DNA of 64,000 nt from Paracidobacterium acidisoli (GCF_003428625.2 NZ_QVQT02000003.1:186001-250000); one strand, 5' to 3'; counted from the first letter of the stretch, positions 34,657-45,899 are shown. Notes: generated by a model not told the origin, from the letters alone. Numbers and translations are program-made.

Positions 34657-35280
34657 ATGAGCGAGATCAGCACGATCCTGTGGGACGTGGGCGGTGTTTT
34701 TCTCACCAACGGATGGGACCATCATGAGCGGGCAGCGGTGCTGGCGCAGTTCGGCCTGGACCGCGATGCCTTTGAGCAGCGACACACCGAACCGAACGAT
34801 GCCTGGGAGAAGAGCCTGATTACGGTCGAGGAGTATCTCGACCGTACCGTTTTTTACGAGCCGCGCAGCTTCACGCACAGCGACTTTATCGAAGCGATGA
34901 AGGCCCAGTCGAAGGTGCTGGAAGACAGCGCTCTCGGCATCCTCCGCGAGCTGGCGGCATCAGAAGAGACAGAGCTGGGCGTTCTGAACAACGAAGCCCG
35001 GGAGTTGAATGATTTCCGGCTGGAGGAGTTCGGGCTGCTGTCGTGCCTCGATGTCTTTTTCAGCTCATGCTATGTGGGCCTTCGGAAACCCGACGCAAAA
35101 TTCTACCGGCTGGCGCTGGATGTGCTGCAGCGTGATCCGGACAACGTGGTATTCATCGATGACCGCGCGGAGAATGCGGCGGCGGCGGCGGCCGAGGGCA
35201 TGCACGCGATTCGCTATGAGGGATCGCGGGCGCTGCGGAACGAGCTGGCGCGGCTGGGCGTGTCCATCGAACGGAACTGA
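34657..35280 (+). CDS. HAD superfamily hydrolase (subfamily IA)
   Basis: 207 residues from ATG 34657 after AGGAG. HAD motif I is ILWDVGGVFLTN, with the nucleophile Asp kept and the second Asp replaced by Gly as in YihX-like sugar phosphatases; motif II is in LGVLNNEA, motif III Lys in GLRKPDAKFY and motif IV VVFIDDRAENAAAA. Such enzymes remove phosphate from sugar phosphates such as glucose 1-phosphate (YihX). Position between rpiB and 6-phosphogluconate dehydrogenase supports a sugar-phosphate or repair role (inference). Confidence 0.9.
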   Translation: MSEISTILWDVGGVFLTNGWDHHERAAVLAQFGLDRDAFEQRHTEPNDAWEKSLITVEEYLDRTVFYEPRSFTHSDFIEAMKAQSKVLEDSALGILRELAASEETELGVLNNEARELNDFRLEEFGLLSCLDVFFSSCYVGLRKPDAKFYRLALDVLQRDPDNVVFIDDRAENAAAAAAEGMHAIRYEGSRALRNELARLGVSIERN

Positions 35281-35317
35281 CGAACAGAACGGAAGACGAA
35301 CGAGAGGAGCGGCGGCA

Positions 35318-36235
35318 ATGGCAGCAGGCAGGGAACTTGGCATTATCGGTCTGGGCAAGATGGGCGGCAACATGGCGGAGCGCCTGCGGCAGGGAGGCAT
35401 CCAGGTGGTCGGCTTCGACTTCAGCGCCGAAGCGGTGAAGCGGCTGACGGATGCCGGCTCGACGGGTGTCTCGTCGCTGGAGGACCTGGTAAAGAACCTT
35501 TCGGCTCCGCGAGCGATCTGGCTGATGGTGCCGGCGGGTAAGCCGGTGGACGACACGATCGCCAAACTGAAGCCGCTGATGCAGAAGGGCGATATCTTTA
35601 TCGACGGCGGCAACTCGAATTACAAAGACTCGCAGCGGCGGTATCACGAGTTGGAGGCGGAAGGGTTCAAGTTCGTCGACGTGGGCACGTCGGGCGGCGT
35701 GTGGGGGCTGAAAGAGGGTTACAGCATGATGATCGGCGGCGAGGAGCCGGTGGTCGAGTCGCTGCGGCCGATCTTCGAGGCGCTGGCGCCGGGCAAAGAC
35801 CTTGGCTGGGGATATATGGGGCCGGCCGGCGCCGGGCACTTCGTCAAGATGGTGCATAACGGCATCGAGTACGGCATGATGCAGGCGTATGCCGAAGGCT
35901 TCTCGATCATGGGCCAGAAGAAGGAGCTGAACCTCGACCTTGAGAAGATTGCCCAGGTATGGCGCTACGGCAGCGTGGTGCGTTCGTGGCTGCTGGACCT
36001 GACGGCCGATGCGCTGAAGAAGGACCCGGGTCTCGAGGATCTGGAGGCCTATGTCGAGGATTCGGGCGAAGGGCGCTGGACGGTGATGGAGGCGATCGAC
36101 CTGAACATCTCCGCGCCGGTGATCACGGAGTCGCTGATTCGCAGAATCCGCAGCCGCGAAGAGAATAACTTTACCGACCGCATGCTGGCGATTATGCGCA
36201 ACGCCTTCGGCGGCCACGCGGTGAAGAAGGACTGA
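35318..36235 (+). CDS. gnd: 6-phosphogluconate dehydrogenase, short (GndA/YqeC-type) form
   Basis: 305 residues from ATG 35318 (GAGAGGAG upstream), about two-thirds the length of E. coli Gnd, as in the short NAD-type family. Cofactor loop GIIGLGKMGGNMAERL, substrate loop GTSGGVWGLKEGYSMMIGG, catalytic Lys in AGHFVKMVHNGIEYG. Oxidises and decarboxylates 6-phosphogluconate to ribulose 5-phosphate, the substrate of RpiB two genes upstream. The DFSAEA after beta-strand 2 suggests NAD rather than NADP preference (inference). A terminator-like hairpin follows at 36285. Confidence 0.95.
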   Translation: MAAGRELGIIGLGKMGGNMAERLRQGGIQVVGFDFSAEAVKRLTDAGSTGVSSLEDLVKNLSAPRAIWLMVPAGKPVDDTIAKLKPLMQKGDIFIDGGNSNYKDSQRRYHELEAEGFKFVDVGTSGGVWGLKEGYSMMIGGEEPVVESLRPIFEALAPGKDLGWGYMGPAGAGHFVKMVHNGIEYGMMQAYAEGFSIMGQKKELNLDLEKIAQVWRYGSVVRSWLLDLTADALKKDPGLEDLEAYVEDSGEGRWTVMEAIDLNISAPVITESLIRRIRSREENNFTDRMLAIMRNAFGGHAVKKD

Positions 36236-36284
36236 CGCAACCGTCTCTCATGCGGCCGGGTCCGCGTGAGGCTGCAGCATCCAC

Positions 36285-36304
36285 GGACGGCCCCAGGGCC
36301 GTCC
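36285..36304 (+). terminator. Hairpin between gnd and zwf
   Basis: A 9-bp perfect stem GGACGGCCC/GGGCCGTCC with a 2-base loop, followed by CCTTTC rather than a full T-run. It may end or attenuate the tkt-gnd transcript, leaving zwf-pgl-glk as a second unit. Confidence 0.55.
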
Positions 36305-36365
36305 CCTTTCAAGAGACCGAAAATCATTCTTCCCGCAGAGCGGTCTTCGCAAGCAAGAGGTCCTT

Positions 36366-37907
<1,542 letters not shown>

Positions 37908-37930
37908 ATTTCAATCATCGGCAGGAGACC

Positions 37931-38728
37931 ATGCCACGGCCTTACGTTGTTGAGTATCGGGTGTATGAGGGGGCGGATGCGCTGGCTCGCGCCGCTGCGG
38001 AGTATTTTGTCGAAAGCGCACGCACGGCGGCGGCCGCGCGCGGCCTGGCGCGGATCGCGATCTCGGGCGGCAGCACGCCGAAGCGGGCCTTTGAGCTGCT
38101 GGCGAATCCCGCGGAGCCGTACCGCAAGGCAATGCCGTGGGAGCAGGTGCAGATCTACTGGGTGGATGAGCGCTGCGTTCCGCCGGACGACAAAGACAGC
38201 AACTACCGGATGACGCGCGAGGCGATGCTGGACAAGGTGCCGCTGAAGCCGGAGCAGATCTTCCGCATCGAGGGAGAGCTGGAACCGGAGCAGGCGGCGG
38301 CGCGGTATGAGACGGCGATCCGCGGACAGTTTCGGCTGGAGGGCGCCGAGCTTCCGACCTTCGACGTGCTGGCGCTGGGCATGGGCGACGATGGCCACAC
38401 TGCGTCGATCTTTCCGCACACGGATGCGATTCATGAGCTGGGGCGGGTGGTGGTTGCCAACCATGTGCCGCAGAAGGACACGTGGCGCGTGACGCTGACG
38501 TGGCCGGTGATTGTGCAGGCGCGGGATATTTTCTTTCTCATCGGCGGGAAGGACAAGGCCGATCCGCTGCATCGCGTGCTCGAGGGGCCGTACGATCCGG
38601 AGACGCTGCCCTCGCAGCTGATTCAGCCGCGCAGCGGCCTGCTGCGCATGCTGCTGGATAAGGACGCGGCGGCGCTGCTGCCTGCTCCGGATGCGCAGGG
38701 CGCGGGAAAGCTGGAGATTGCGCGATGA
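37931..38728 (+). CDS. pgl: 6-phosphogluconolactonase
   Basis: 265 residues, DevB/SOL type. GGCAGGAG precedes the ATG. Signatures: IAISGGSTPKRAFELLA, WVDERCVPPDDKDSNYRMT, ALGMGDDGHTASIFP with the catalytic His, and the VTLTWPVI strand. Hydrolyses 6-phosphogluconolactone to 6-phosphogluconate. Cytosolic. The glk gene starts four bases before its stop (ATGA), so the two are translationally coupled. Confidence 0.96.
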   Translation: MPRPYVVEYRVYEGADALARAAAEYFVESARTAAAARGLARIAISGGSTPKRAFELLANPAEPYRKAMPWEQVQIYWVDERCVPPDDKDSNYRMTREAMLDKVPLKPEQIFRIEGELEPEQAAARYETAIRGQFRLEGAELPTFDVLALGMGDDGHTASIFPHTDAIHELGRVVVANHVPQKDTWRVTLTWPVIVQARDIFFLIGGKDKADPLHRVLEGPYDPETLPSQLIQPRSGLLRMLLDKDAAALLPAPDAQGAGKLEIAR

Positions 38729-39747
38729 TTCTGGCCGGGGATGTAGGGGGGACGAAGGTTCACCTGGCACTGTATGGATTCGATCATGGACAGCTGACGC
38801 ATGTGCGGGATGAGCGGTTTCCGGCGCATGAGTTCAGCGGGCTGGAAGAGATCGTCACGCGGTTTCTGAAAGAGAGCGGCGAGCCGGAGATTACGGCGGC
38901 GTGTTTCGGCGTGCCGGGGCCGGTGCGCAACGGGCGGCTGAAGCTGACGAACCTGCCGTGGACGCTCGACAGCCGCGAGCTGTCGATGCATCTGAACATT
39001 GCTCATCTGTTTCTGATCAACGATCTGGAGGCCAATGGTTACGGCATTCCGGAGCTGAGTCCCGATCAGATTTTTACGCTGAATGCGGGCGACGCGAGCG
39101 CGGTGGGCAATCGCGCGCTGGTCTCGGCGGGCACGGGCCTGGGCGAGGGCATCCTGGTGTGGAATGGCAAGATGCATGTGCCGATGGCGTCGGAGGGCGG
39201 GCACGCGGATTTTGCTCCGAGGAATGAGCTGGAAATAGACCTGCTGCGCTGGCTGATGCGACGGCTGAACGGCAGAGTGAGCTTCGAGCGCGTGGTCTCC
39301 GGCATTGGGCTGAAGAATATCTATACCTTTCTGCGCGATGAGAAGCGCATGGAAGAGCCGGAGTGGCTGCGCGACCGGATGGAAAATGAAGATCCGAATG
39401 CGGTGATCGGCGAGCTGGGCGAAGACGGCGGCAACGAGCTGTGCTCGAAGACCCTGGATATCTTCGTGAGCGCTTATGGCGCGGAAGCGGGCAATATGGC
39501 GCTGAAGGTGCTGGCCTCGGGTGGGATTTATCTGGGTGGCGGGATCGCCCCGAAGATACTGAAGAAGATGAAGGACGGAGCGTTCCTGCACTCGTTTACG
39601 GACAAGGGCAGGCTGAGCGATCTGCTGATCCATACGCCGGTGCGCATCATTCTGGAGAGCCGCGCTGCGCTGATGGGCGCTGCGGCCTTTGCCGAGGCGC
39701 GGGCGGCGGAGACCAGCGGGCGGTCGGAGCGGGCGGCGTCGCGATAA
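38725..39747 (+). CDS. glk: Glucokinase (Glk family)
   Basis: 340 residues. ATP-dependent group A glucokinase: phosphate loop ILAGDVGGTKVHLALY, CFGVPGPVRNGR, LTNLPW, LINDLEANGYG, VSAGTGLGEG and the SEGGHADFAP motif that contacts glucose. Makes glucose 6-phosphate for zwf. Coupled to pgl by a 4-base overlap. Together with GH144 and GH15 upstream it closes a route from glucan to the oxidative pentose phosphate branch. The last ~20 residues are Ala/Arg-rich and unlike the family. Confidence 0.95.
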   Translation: MILAGDVGGTKVHLALYGFDHGQLTHVRDERFPAHEFSGLEEIVTRFLKESGEPEITAACFGVPGPVRNGRLKLTNLPWTLDSRELSMHLNIAHLFLINDLEANGYGIPELSPDQIFTLNAGDASAVGNRALVSAGTGLGEGILVWNGKMHVPMASEGGHADFAPRNELEIDLLRWLMRRLNGRVSFERVVSGIGLKNIYTFLRDEKRMEEPEWLRDRMENEDPNAVIGELGEDGGNELCSKTLDIFVSAYGAEAGNMALKVLASGGIYLGGGIAPKILKKMKDGAFLHSFTDKGRLSDLLIHTPVRIILESRAALMGAAAFAEARAAETSGRSERAASR

Positions 39748-39770
39748 GAGTGCAGAGGAAGGGAATCGAG

Positions 39771-40133
39771 ATGAAAAAGAGATTGTCGTACGGTATGAGT
39801 ATGGTGGCGCTGGCGCTGCTGCTGATGGCTCCGCGGCTGGCGCTGGCGCATGCGGTGCTGGTGAGCAGCACGCCGGAGGCGCATGCGACGGTGCGGGGGC
39901 CGGAGGTGACGATCCACCTGAAGTTCAACTCGCGCGTGGACGGCGTGCGGTCGCGGATCTTTCTGAAGCTGCCGAACGGGCAGACGCAGACCGAAGCGCT
40001 GGACCCGCAGGATGCTCCGGACGCGCTGCGCTCGCATGCGAAGCTGCAGGCCGGCAGCTACATTCTGCTGTGGCAGGCGCTCTCGACCGACGGGCACACG
40101 ACGCGCGGCGAGATTCCGTTCACGGTTCAGTAG
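39771..40133 (+). CDS. copC: CopC domain protein, periplasmic
   Basis: 120 residues from ATG 39771, after GAGGAAGGG. A signal peptide ends at PRLALAHA, leaving His as the first mature residue, as is usual for copper-binding CopC. The mature cupredoxin-like domain carries STPEAHATVRGP, VTIHLKFNSRVD and WQALSTDGHTTRGEIPFTV with a further His. Carries or senses copper in the periplasm and hands it to CopD. Six bases before copD. An upstream in-frame extension inside glk is not real. Confidence 0.92.
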   Translation: MKKRLSYGMSMVALALLLMAPRLALAHAVLVSSTPEAHATVRGPEVTIHLKFNSRVDGVRSRIFLKLPNGQTQTEALDPQDAPDALRSHAKLQAGSYILLWQALSTDGHTTRGEIPFTVQ

Positions 40134-40139
40134 AGTCCC

Positions 40140-41780
40140 TTGATCTGGCTGCTTCGCGACTTCGATCTGCTGTCCGTGATATTGCGGGCAGCATCGCTGT
40201 CTCTGGAAGCTCTGACCCTCGGCGGTCTGATCTTCCTCCTTCTTGTTGCCGTGCCGGCCGGCGCGGATCGCCTGATACAGACGCGGATACGACGCGTGGC
40301 GGCATGGTTTGCGCTGGCGCTGGTAGCGGTGAAGGCGGCGGGGCTGGCGATCAGCTCGCTCGAGCTGATGAGCGACTCCGGCATGAGCTTTCGCGAGGTG
40401 GCGAGCGCCGGATACTTCATTGCCGGATGCGCGATGGCGGGCGCAGCGCTGGTGCTCTTTGTGCTGCTGCGGAGCCGTCGGCGGTGGGTACTGGCGGCGG
40501 CATCTTTGGCGGGGCTGGTGTTGCTGTGCTCGTCGGTGGCGCTGAGCCATGCAGCGTCGCGGATGGATTCGCGGGTGCTGCTGCTGGTGCTGACGGGGCT
40601 GCATCATCTGGGAACCGCTGCGTGGATCGGGGCGATGCCGTATCTGCTGCTGGGGCTGCGGCGCAGCGGAGCGGACGCGGAGCAGGCCGCGAAGACGATG
40701 GTGCGGCGGTTTTCGACGATGGCGATCGTGAGCGTGCCTGTGCTGGTGCTGGCCGGCGTGGGCATGTCGTGGTTTTACGTCGGGTCGTGGCAGGGACTGT
40801 ATGGAACGTCGTATGGCGCGATGCTGTCGGCGAAGATTTACCTGCTGCTGCTGGCGCTGACGCTGGGCGGCGGGAATTTTCTGCTGGTGCGGCGGATGGA
40901 GCGGAAACCGCAACCGTTACTGTTACAGATTCGACGCTTCGGCGAGCTGGAGATCGTGCTGGGATTTGCGGCGATTCTGGCGGCGGCATCGCTGACGGCA
41001 CAGTCTCCTGCCGCCGATGATATGCCGCAGGACAAGCTGACCGGGCACGAGATTGCGCAGCGCATGGAGTGGAAGTGGCCGAGCTTCCGCACGCCTACGG
41101 TGGCGCAGCTTGTACCGCCGACACCGCTGAGCGTGGCGGTTCCGGAGGTGGTGTTTACCGGCGGTGTGCCGAACGATGCGAACGACCGGGCGTGGTCGGA
41201 GTACAACCATCACTGGGCGGGACTGATTGTGCTGGCGGCCGGACTGTTTGCGCTGCTCTCGCGGCTGCCGCGGCAGCACTGGGCGGCATACTGGCCGCTG
41301 CTCTTCCTCGGGCTGTCGGTATTTCTGATTCTGCGCGCCGATCCGGAGTGCTGGCCGCTGGGGCCGCGGCCCTTCTGGGCGAGCTTTACGGCTCCCGATG
41401 TGCTGGAGCACCGGCTTTACGCGGCGCTGATCGCGGTCTTTGCGCTCTTCCAGTGCGGGGTGGAGACGGGACGGCTGACCTGGGCGAAGGCGAAGTATTT
41501 CTTTCCTGCGATGTGTATGCTGGGCGGCGCGCTGCTGCTGACGCACAGCCATGCGCTGGGCGATATGAAGGCCGAGATGTTTGCCGAGATGACGCATACG
41601 CCGATTGCGCTGCTGGGAGTGACGGCAGGCTGCGGGCGATGGCTGGAGCTGCGGCTGGCGACGGCCGGCCTGCCGGGAATGGGCGGCGAAGAACGGCGCG
41701 GACGGCGCATCGCCGCATGGGTGTGGCCGGTGTGTCTTATGCTGATCGGCCTGCTGCTGCTCGATTATCGGGAGAGCTGA
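40140..41780 (+). CDS. copD: CopD-like copper transport membrane protein
   Basis: 546 residues from TTG 40140, six bases after copC. Many membrane helices; the CopD domain occupies ~1-310 (LTGLHHLGTAAWIGAMPYLLLG with paired His, and AKIYLLLLALTLGGGNFLLV). The second half adds more helices with YNHHWAGLIVL, DVLEHRLYAALIAVFALFQ, LLTHSHAL and HTPIALLGV, so it is longer than the Pseudomonas protein and may include a second domain. Inner-membrane copper uptake or handling with CopC. No copper regulator or multicopper oxidase is adjacent. Confidence 0.9.
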   Translation: MIWLLRDFDLLSVILRAASLSLEALTLGGLIFLLLVAVPAGADRLIQTRIRRVAAWFALALVAVKAAGLAISSLELMSDSGMSFREVASAGYFIAGCAMAGAALVLFVLLRSRRRWVLAAASLAGLVLLCSSVALSHAASRMDSRVLLLVLTGLHHLGTAAWIGAMPYLLLGLRRSGADAEQAAKTMVRRFSTMAIVSVPVLVLAGVGMSWFYVGSWQGLYGTSYGAMLSAKIYLLLLALTLGGGNFLLVRRMERKPQPLLLQIRRFGELEIVLGFAAILAAASLTAQSPAADDMPQDKLTGHEIAQRMEWKWPSFRTPTVAQLVPPTPLSVAVPEVVFTGGVPNDANDRAWSEYNHHWAGLIVLAAGLFALLSRLPRQHWAAYWPLLFLGLSVFLILRADPECWPLGPRPFWASFTAPDVLEHRLYAALIAVFALFQCGVETGRLTWAKAKYFFPAMCMLGGALLLTHSHALGDMKAEMFAEMTHTPIALLGVTAGCGRWLELRLATAGLPGMGGEERRGRRIAAWVWPVCLMLIGLLLLDYRES

Positions 41781-41823
41781 GAAACGCGGACCGGACAGCA
41801 AAAAGAGTAAAGCACGTAGCCTT

Positions 41824-41855
41824 CCCTGTCCGGAAATCCGGAGATGGGGCCACCC
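41824..41855 (+). repeat. REP-like palindrome, degenerate copy
   Basis: CCCTGTCCGGAAATCCGGAG... with ATGGGGCCACCC after it. It has a TCCGGA-AA-TCCGGA core and matches the perfect element at 51470-51495 in order and flanking GGGG(C)CACCC. It sits 43 bases after copD in sense orientation. Confidence 0.55.
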
Positions 41856-42038
41856 GGCGGGCGGCGCATCCGGCGCGGGCAACCGCTGTCCGGCGGTTTG
41901 CGATCACACAAATATATCCGCACACTGCGGAGTTCCTTCTGAGATCACAATCAGGCGTATGCGCGAGGCTTTGCGATATCGTAAGAGGCGTATTTTCGTC
42001 GAAAGAGGCAAGAGAAGAGTTTTTTGAGTGAGGCGTGT

Positions 42039-44651
42039 ATGGTTCCAGTTCTTTGTAGTGTGCGTCGTGGTGTGATGGCCACGGCGTTTGCGGGCATGCT
42101 GGCGCTCCCCGGAGCACTTCTTCATGCGCAGCGGCTGCCGCAGACGGTGCGTCCGGAGCATTACAGCCTGTCGCTGGTGCCGAACCTGAAGGATGCCACC
42201 TTTACGGGCAGTGAGAAGATCGACGTACTGGTGGAGCAGCCGGTGGATTCGATCACGCTGAATGCGGCGGAGATTAAGTTCGACAGCGTGACGACCCAGG
42301 TGAACGGCAAAACGCTGAAGGCGACGGTGAGCGAAGACGCCGAAAAACAGCAGGCGACCTTCACCTTCAACCGGACGCTGCCTGCCGGCCGGATGACGCT
42401 TGCGATCGAATACAGCGGCATTCTGAACAACGAGCTGCGCGGGTTCTATCTGTCGAAGACGGCAAAACGTAACTATGCGGTGACGCAGTTTGAGCCGACC
42501 GATGCGCGGCGGGCATTTCCGAGCTTCGATGAGCCGGGGTACAAGGCGACCTTCGATGTGAGCCTGTCGATCGACAAGAACGATACGGCGATTTCGAATA
42601 CCAATATCGTGTCGGACACGCCAGGACCGCTGGTGGGCGAGCACACGATCCGCTTTGCGACGACGCCGAAGATGTCGACGTATCTGGTGGCGTTTCTGGT
42701 GGGCGATTTTCAGTGCGTCTCGGGCGAGAGCGACGGTGTGCCGATCCGCGCCTGCGCGACTCCCGATAAAGTGCAGTACGGAAGGTTCGCTCTGTCGGCC
42801 GCGGAGTTTGTGCTGCACTACTACAACACCTATTTCGGCATTCGATATCCCATGCCGAAACTGGATCTGATTGCGCTGCCGGATTTTGAGGCGGGCGCGA
42901 TGGAGAACTTCGGCGCGATCACCTATCGCGAGACGGACATGCTGCTGAACGAGAAGACCGCGTCGGTGGCGGCGGAGAAGAGAGTGGCCGAGGTGGTGGC
43001 GCATGAGATGGCACACCAGTGGTTCGGCGATATGGTGACGATGCAGTGGTGGAACAACATCTGGCTGAATGAAGGCTTCGCCACGTGGATGGAGGACAAG
43101 CCGGTGGCGGCGTGGAAGCCGGAGTGGAAGATTCCCGAGGATGTGGCGACGGACCTGAACGACACGCTGAATCTGGATGCGCAGCGGGTGACGCGGACGA
43201 TTCGCGCCGAGGCGAACACGCCGGACCAGATCAACGAAATGTTCGACGGCATTACGTATGGCAAGGCCGCGGCCGTGCTGCTGATGGTGGAGAACTACGA
43301 AGGCGCCGAGGTCTTTCGCAGGGGCGTGCATAACTATCTGCAGGCGCACATGTACGGCAATGCGACGGCGGAGGATTTCTGGAGCGCGCAGACGGAGGTA
43401 AGCCACCGGCCCATCGATAAGATCATGGACAGCTTTATCTCGCAGCCGGGTGAGCCGGTGCTGAACTTTGGCGAGCCGCAGAGCGGCAGCGTGACGGTGA
43501 GCCAGCAGCGGTTCTTCCTGAATCCGAAGGTGAAGCCGGAGAAGGCGCAGACGTGGTCAATGCCGGTGTGCTTTAAGGCAGGCGGCGAAGAGCAGGACTG
43601 CGAGGTGCTGACGGCCGCGCAGCAGGCGCTCCATGCTCCGCAGGCGGAGTTTCTCTTCGGTGACGCGAAGGGCAGAGGCTATTACCGCTATATATACCCT
43701 GCAAGCGCGTATGCAGCGATTGTGAGCCATGTGGAGAGCGGACTTTCTCCGGAAGAACGCATCAGCCTGCTGGGCAACGAGTGGGCGCAGGTGCATGCGA
43801 ATACGGCCTCGGTCGGCGACTATCTGAATCTGGCGGCTGCGGTGAAGGATGACACGAGCGCAGCGGTGGTGACGACCGCGCTGGGAGCGGTGGAGGCGAT
43901 CGACGGCAGGATTGCGAATACGCCGGAAGAGCATGCGAAGCTGGCGGCATGGGTGAATGCGAACTTCAAGCCTGCGTATGAACGGCTTGGAGCGCCATCG
44001 GCTGAGGATGGTCCGGAGAAGCGGGAGCTGCGGGCGGCACTGTTTGGAGCGCTGGGTGCTGTGGGGAAGGACCCGGACGTGATTGCGCAGGCGAAGCAGA
44101 TTACGGAGAAGTATCTTGCCGATCCGGCATCGGTCGACAACACGCTCGCGCAGCCGGCGCTGACGATTGCGGCGAGCAATGGCGATGCGGCGCTCTTCGA
44201 TCGGCTGCAGAAGACCTTTGAAGATACGAGCGATCCGCAGATCGGAGAAGGCGCGCTGCGTCGTCTGGTGGAGTTCCGCAACCCGGAGCTGGAGCAGAGA
44301 GCGCTGGAGTATGCGGTCTCCGGCAAGGTGAAGAACCAGGATGCCGCGATTGTGCTGGCGATTTCACTGGAGATTCCGGAGACGCATGACCGGGCATGGA
44401 CGTTCATTCAACAGAGCTGGGACAAGGTGCAGGCGCAGATTACGACGTCGATGGGAGCTTACCTGATCCGCGGCACCGGCTACTTCTGCAGCGCGGAGAA
44501 GCGGGATGAGGTGACGAGCTTCTTTGCGGCGCATAAGGTCGCGGCCTCGGCGGATGCGCTGACACGCGCCGGGAATGCGATCAGCGACTGCATCGAGCTG
44601 CGCTCGGCGCAGGAGCCGAAGCTGCAGGAATGGATGACGGGGCAGAAATAA
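42039..44651 (+). CDS. Exported M1 family aminopeptidase
   Basis: 870 residues from ATG 42039 (GAGG upstream; an in-frame TTG at 42024 adds five residues). The signal peptide ends near LPGALLHAQ. Gluzincin: exopeptidase motif GAMEN, zinc site HEMAH at 322-326 with the downstream Glu in NEGFATW, and the later conserved Tyr region. The C-terminal ~300 residues are the helical ERAP1-like domain. Removes N-terminal amino acids from peptides in the periplasm or outside. Single gene, ended by a terminator at 44677. Confidence 0.95.
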   Translation: MVPVLCSVRRGVMATAFAGMLALPGALLHAQRLPQTVRPEHYSLSLVPNLKDATFTGSEKIDVLVEQPVDSITLNAAEIKFDSVTTQVNGKTLKATVSEDAEKQQATFTFNRTLPAGRMTLAIEYSGILNNELRGFYLSKTAKRNYAVTQFEPTDARRAFPSFDEPGYKATFDVSLSIDKNDTAISNTNIVSDTPGPLVGEHTIRFATTPKMSTYLVAFLVGDFQCVSGESDGVPIRACATPDKVQYGRFALSAAEFVLHYYNTYFGIRYPMPKLDLIALPDFEAGAMENFGAITYRETDMLLNEKTASVAAEKRVAEVVAHEMAHQWFGDMVTMQWWNNIWLNEGFATWMEDKPVAAWKPEWKIPEDVATDLNDTLNLDAQRVTRTIRAEANTPDQINEMFDGITYGKAAAVLLMVENYEGAEVFRRGVHNYLQAHMYGNATAEDFWSAQTEVSHRPIDKIMDSFISQPGEPVLNFGEPQSGSVTVSQQRFFLNPKVKPEKAQTWSMPVCFKAGGEEQDCEVLTAAQQALHAPQAEFLFGDAKGRGYYRYIYPASAYAAIVSHVESGLSPEERISLLGNEWAQVHANTASVGDYLNLAAAVKDDTSAAVVTTALGAVEAIDGRIANTPEEHAKLAAWVNANFKPAYERLGAPSAEDGPEKRELRAALFGALGAVGKDPDVIAQAKQITEKYLADPASVDNTLAQPALTIAASNGDAALFDRLQKTFEDTSDPQIGEGALRRLVEFRNPELEQRALEYAVSGKVKNQDAAIVLAISLEIPETHDRAWTFIQQSWDKVQAQITTSMGAYLIRGTGYFCSAEKRDEVTSFFAAHKVAASADALTRAGNAISDCIELRSAQEPKLQEWMTGQK

Positions 44652-44676
44652 CGAAGCCGATTGCAATAAGACGACG

Positions 44677-44710
44677 GGCGGGAGCGATCCCGCCCCGCTT
44701 TCTTTACCGC
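44677..44710 (+). terminator. Terminator of M1 aminopeptidase gene
   Basis: Perfect 8-bp stem GGGCGGGA/TCCCGCCC with a 4-base loop (GCGA), followed by CCGCTTTCTTT. It lies 25 bases after the stop. Confidence 0.75.
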
Positions 44711-44723
44711 GGGATTGCTTAAG

Positions 44724-45446
44724 ATGGGGACTGTGGAAGCGTTTCAGGATCGACTGGCGAGGATAGAGGAACGGATCGCGGCGGCGTGCGCTCGCGCGGG
44801 ACGGGCGCGCGGCGAAGTGAAGCTGATGGCGGTGTCGAAGGTGCATCCGGCGAGCGCGCTGGCAGAGGCCGTGGCGGCGGGCGTGACTCTGTTCGGCGAA
44901 AACCGCGTGCAGGAGTATCAGCAGAAGGCGGCCGAGCTGAATGCGATGGGCGTCGAGGGTGCAGAGGTGCACCTGATCGGGCATCTGCAGTCGAACAAGA
45001 CGGCAAAGGCCGCGGAGCTGTTCGATGGAGTGGATACCGTCGATTCGCTGCGCGTGGCGGAACGGCTGAACGATGCTGCCGCGCAGCGAGGAAAGCCGCT
45101 GCCGGTGCTGCTGGAGATGAAGCTGAGTGATGAGGCGGCGAAGACGGGGCTCGACCCGGCGGGAGATGAGCTGCGGCTGCTGCTGGAGCGGCTGCCGGAG
45201 ATGCCGCATCTGGCGATGCGCGGTCTGATGACGGTGGCACCGCTCGAGGGCGATCCCGAGTGCGCGCGGAGATGTTTTCAGAAGCTGCGGGATCTGCGCG
45301 ACGAGCTGGCGCGGAGCCATGCGCGGCTGGACTTCAGCGAGCTGTCGATGGGGATGTCGGGAGATTTTGAGGCGGCGATCGATGAGGGCTCGACGATCGT
45401 GCGGATCGGCACGGCGCTCTTCGGCGCGAGGGCGAAGCAGCCGTAA
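44724..45446 (+). CDS. yggS: YggS/PROSC family PLP homeostasis protein
   Basis: About 240 residues from ATG 44724; TTG 44715 and GTG 44730 are alternatives. Single-domain fold-type III PLP protein: PLP Lys in MAVSKVHPASAL, FGENRVQEYQQK, HLIGHLQSNK, MRGLMTVAP and ELSMGMSGDFEAAI. It keeps vitamin B6 and amino-acid pools balanced; no enzymatic reaction is established. Cytosolic. Overlaps yggU by one base (TAATG), the classic neighbour pair. Confidence 0.95.
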   Translation: MGTVEAFQDRLARIEERIAAACARAGRARGEVKLMAVSKVHPASALAEAVAAGVTLFGENRVQEYQQKAAELNAMGVEGAEVHLIGHLQSNKTAKAAELFDGVDTVDSLRVAERLNDAAAQRGKPLPVLLEMKLSDEAAKTGLDPAGDELRLLLERLPEMPHLAMRGLMTVAPLEGDPECARRCFQKLRDLRDELARSHARLDFSELSMGMSGDFEAAIDEGSTIVRIGTALFGARAKQP

Positions 45447-45790
45447 TGTGCATGCCGGAGACAGCCGTGAGCCGTCTGGTAAAAGATTCGCGCGATGGCG
45501 CGCGGTTTATGGTGCGCGTCACGCCGAGAGCGAGCCGGACGGCGCTGACCGGCGTGATGGGCGCAGGCGACGAGGCGGCGGTGAAAGTGGCTCTGCAGGC
45601 TCCTCCGGTGGAGGGAAAGGCGAATGCCGCGCTCGTCGAATTTCTGGCGGAGCTGCTGGATGTGCCGCGAACAACTGTCGAAATAGCAGGCGGGGCGCAG
45701 TCGCGCAACAAGCTGATTGCGGTGCGTGGGCGGCCGGCGGCGGAGATTGCTGCAAAGCTCGAAGAGGCGATGGGGAGGGTGAAGGCGTGA
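45446..45790 (+). CDS. yggU: YggU family (DUF167) protein
   Basis: 114 residues. DUF167 signatures: MVRVTPRASRTALTG, AVKVALQAPPVEGKANAALV and GAQSRNKLIAV. Small alpha/beta protein of unknown function, conserved with yggS in many bacteria. Here its start shares one base with the yggS stop, so translation is coupled. Cytosolic. Confidence 0.93.
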   Translation: MCMPETAVSRLVKDSRDGARFMVRVTPRASRTALTGVMGAGDEAAVKVALQAPPVEGKANAALVEFLAELLDVPRTTVEIAGGAQSRNKLIAVRGRPAAEIAAKLEEAMGRVKA

Positions 45791-45899
45791 GCGCCTTCCG
45801 AACGGTCTCTTATCGTTCGCTTCGCAGCAGCAGCTCAGCGAATGCCGGGGCGCATGCCTGTCGCGTTGCCGCATGGGTTGTTACGCAGAGAAAGACAGA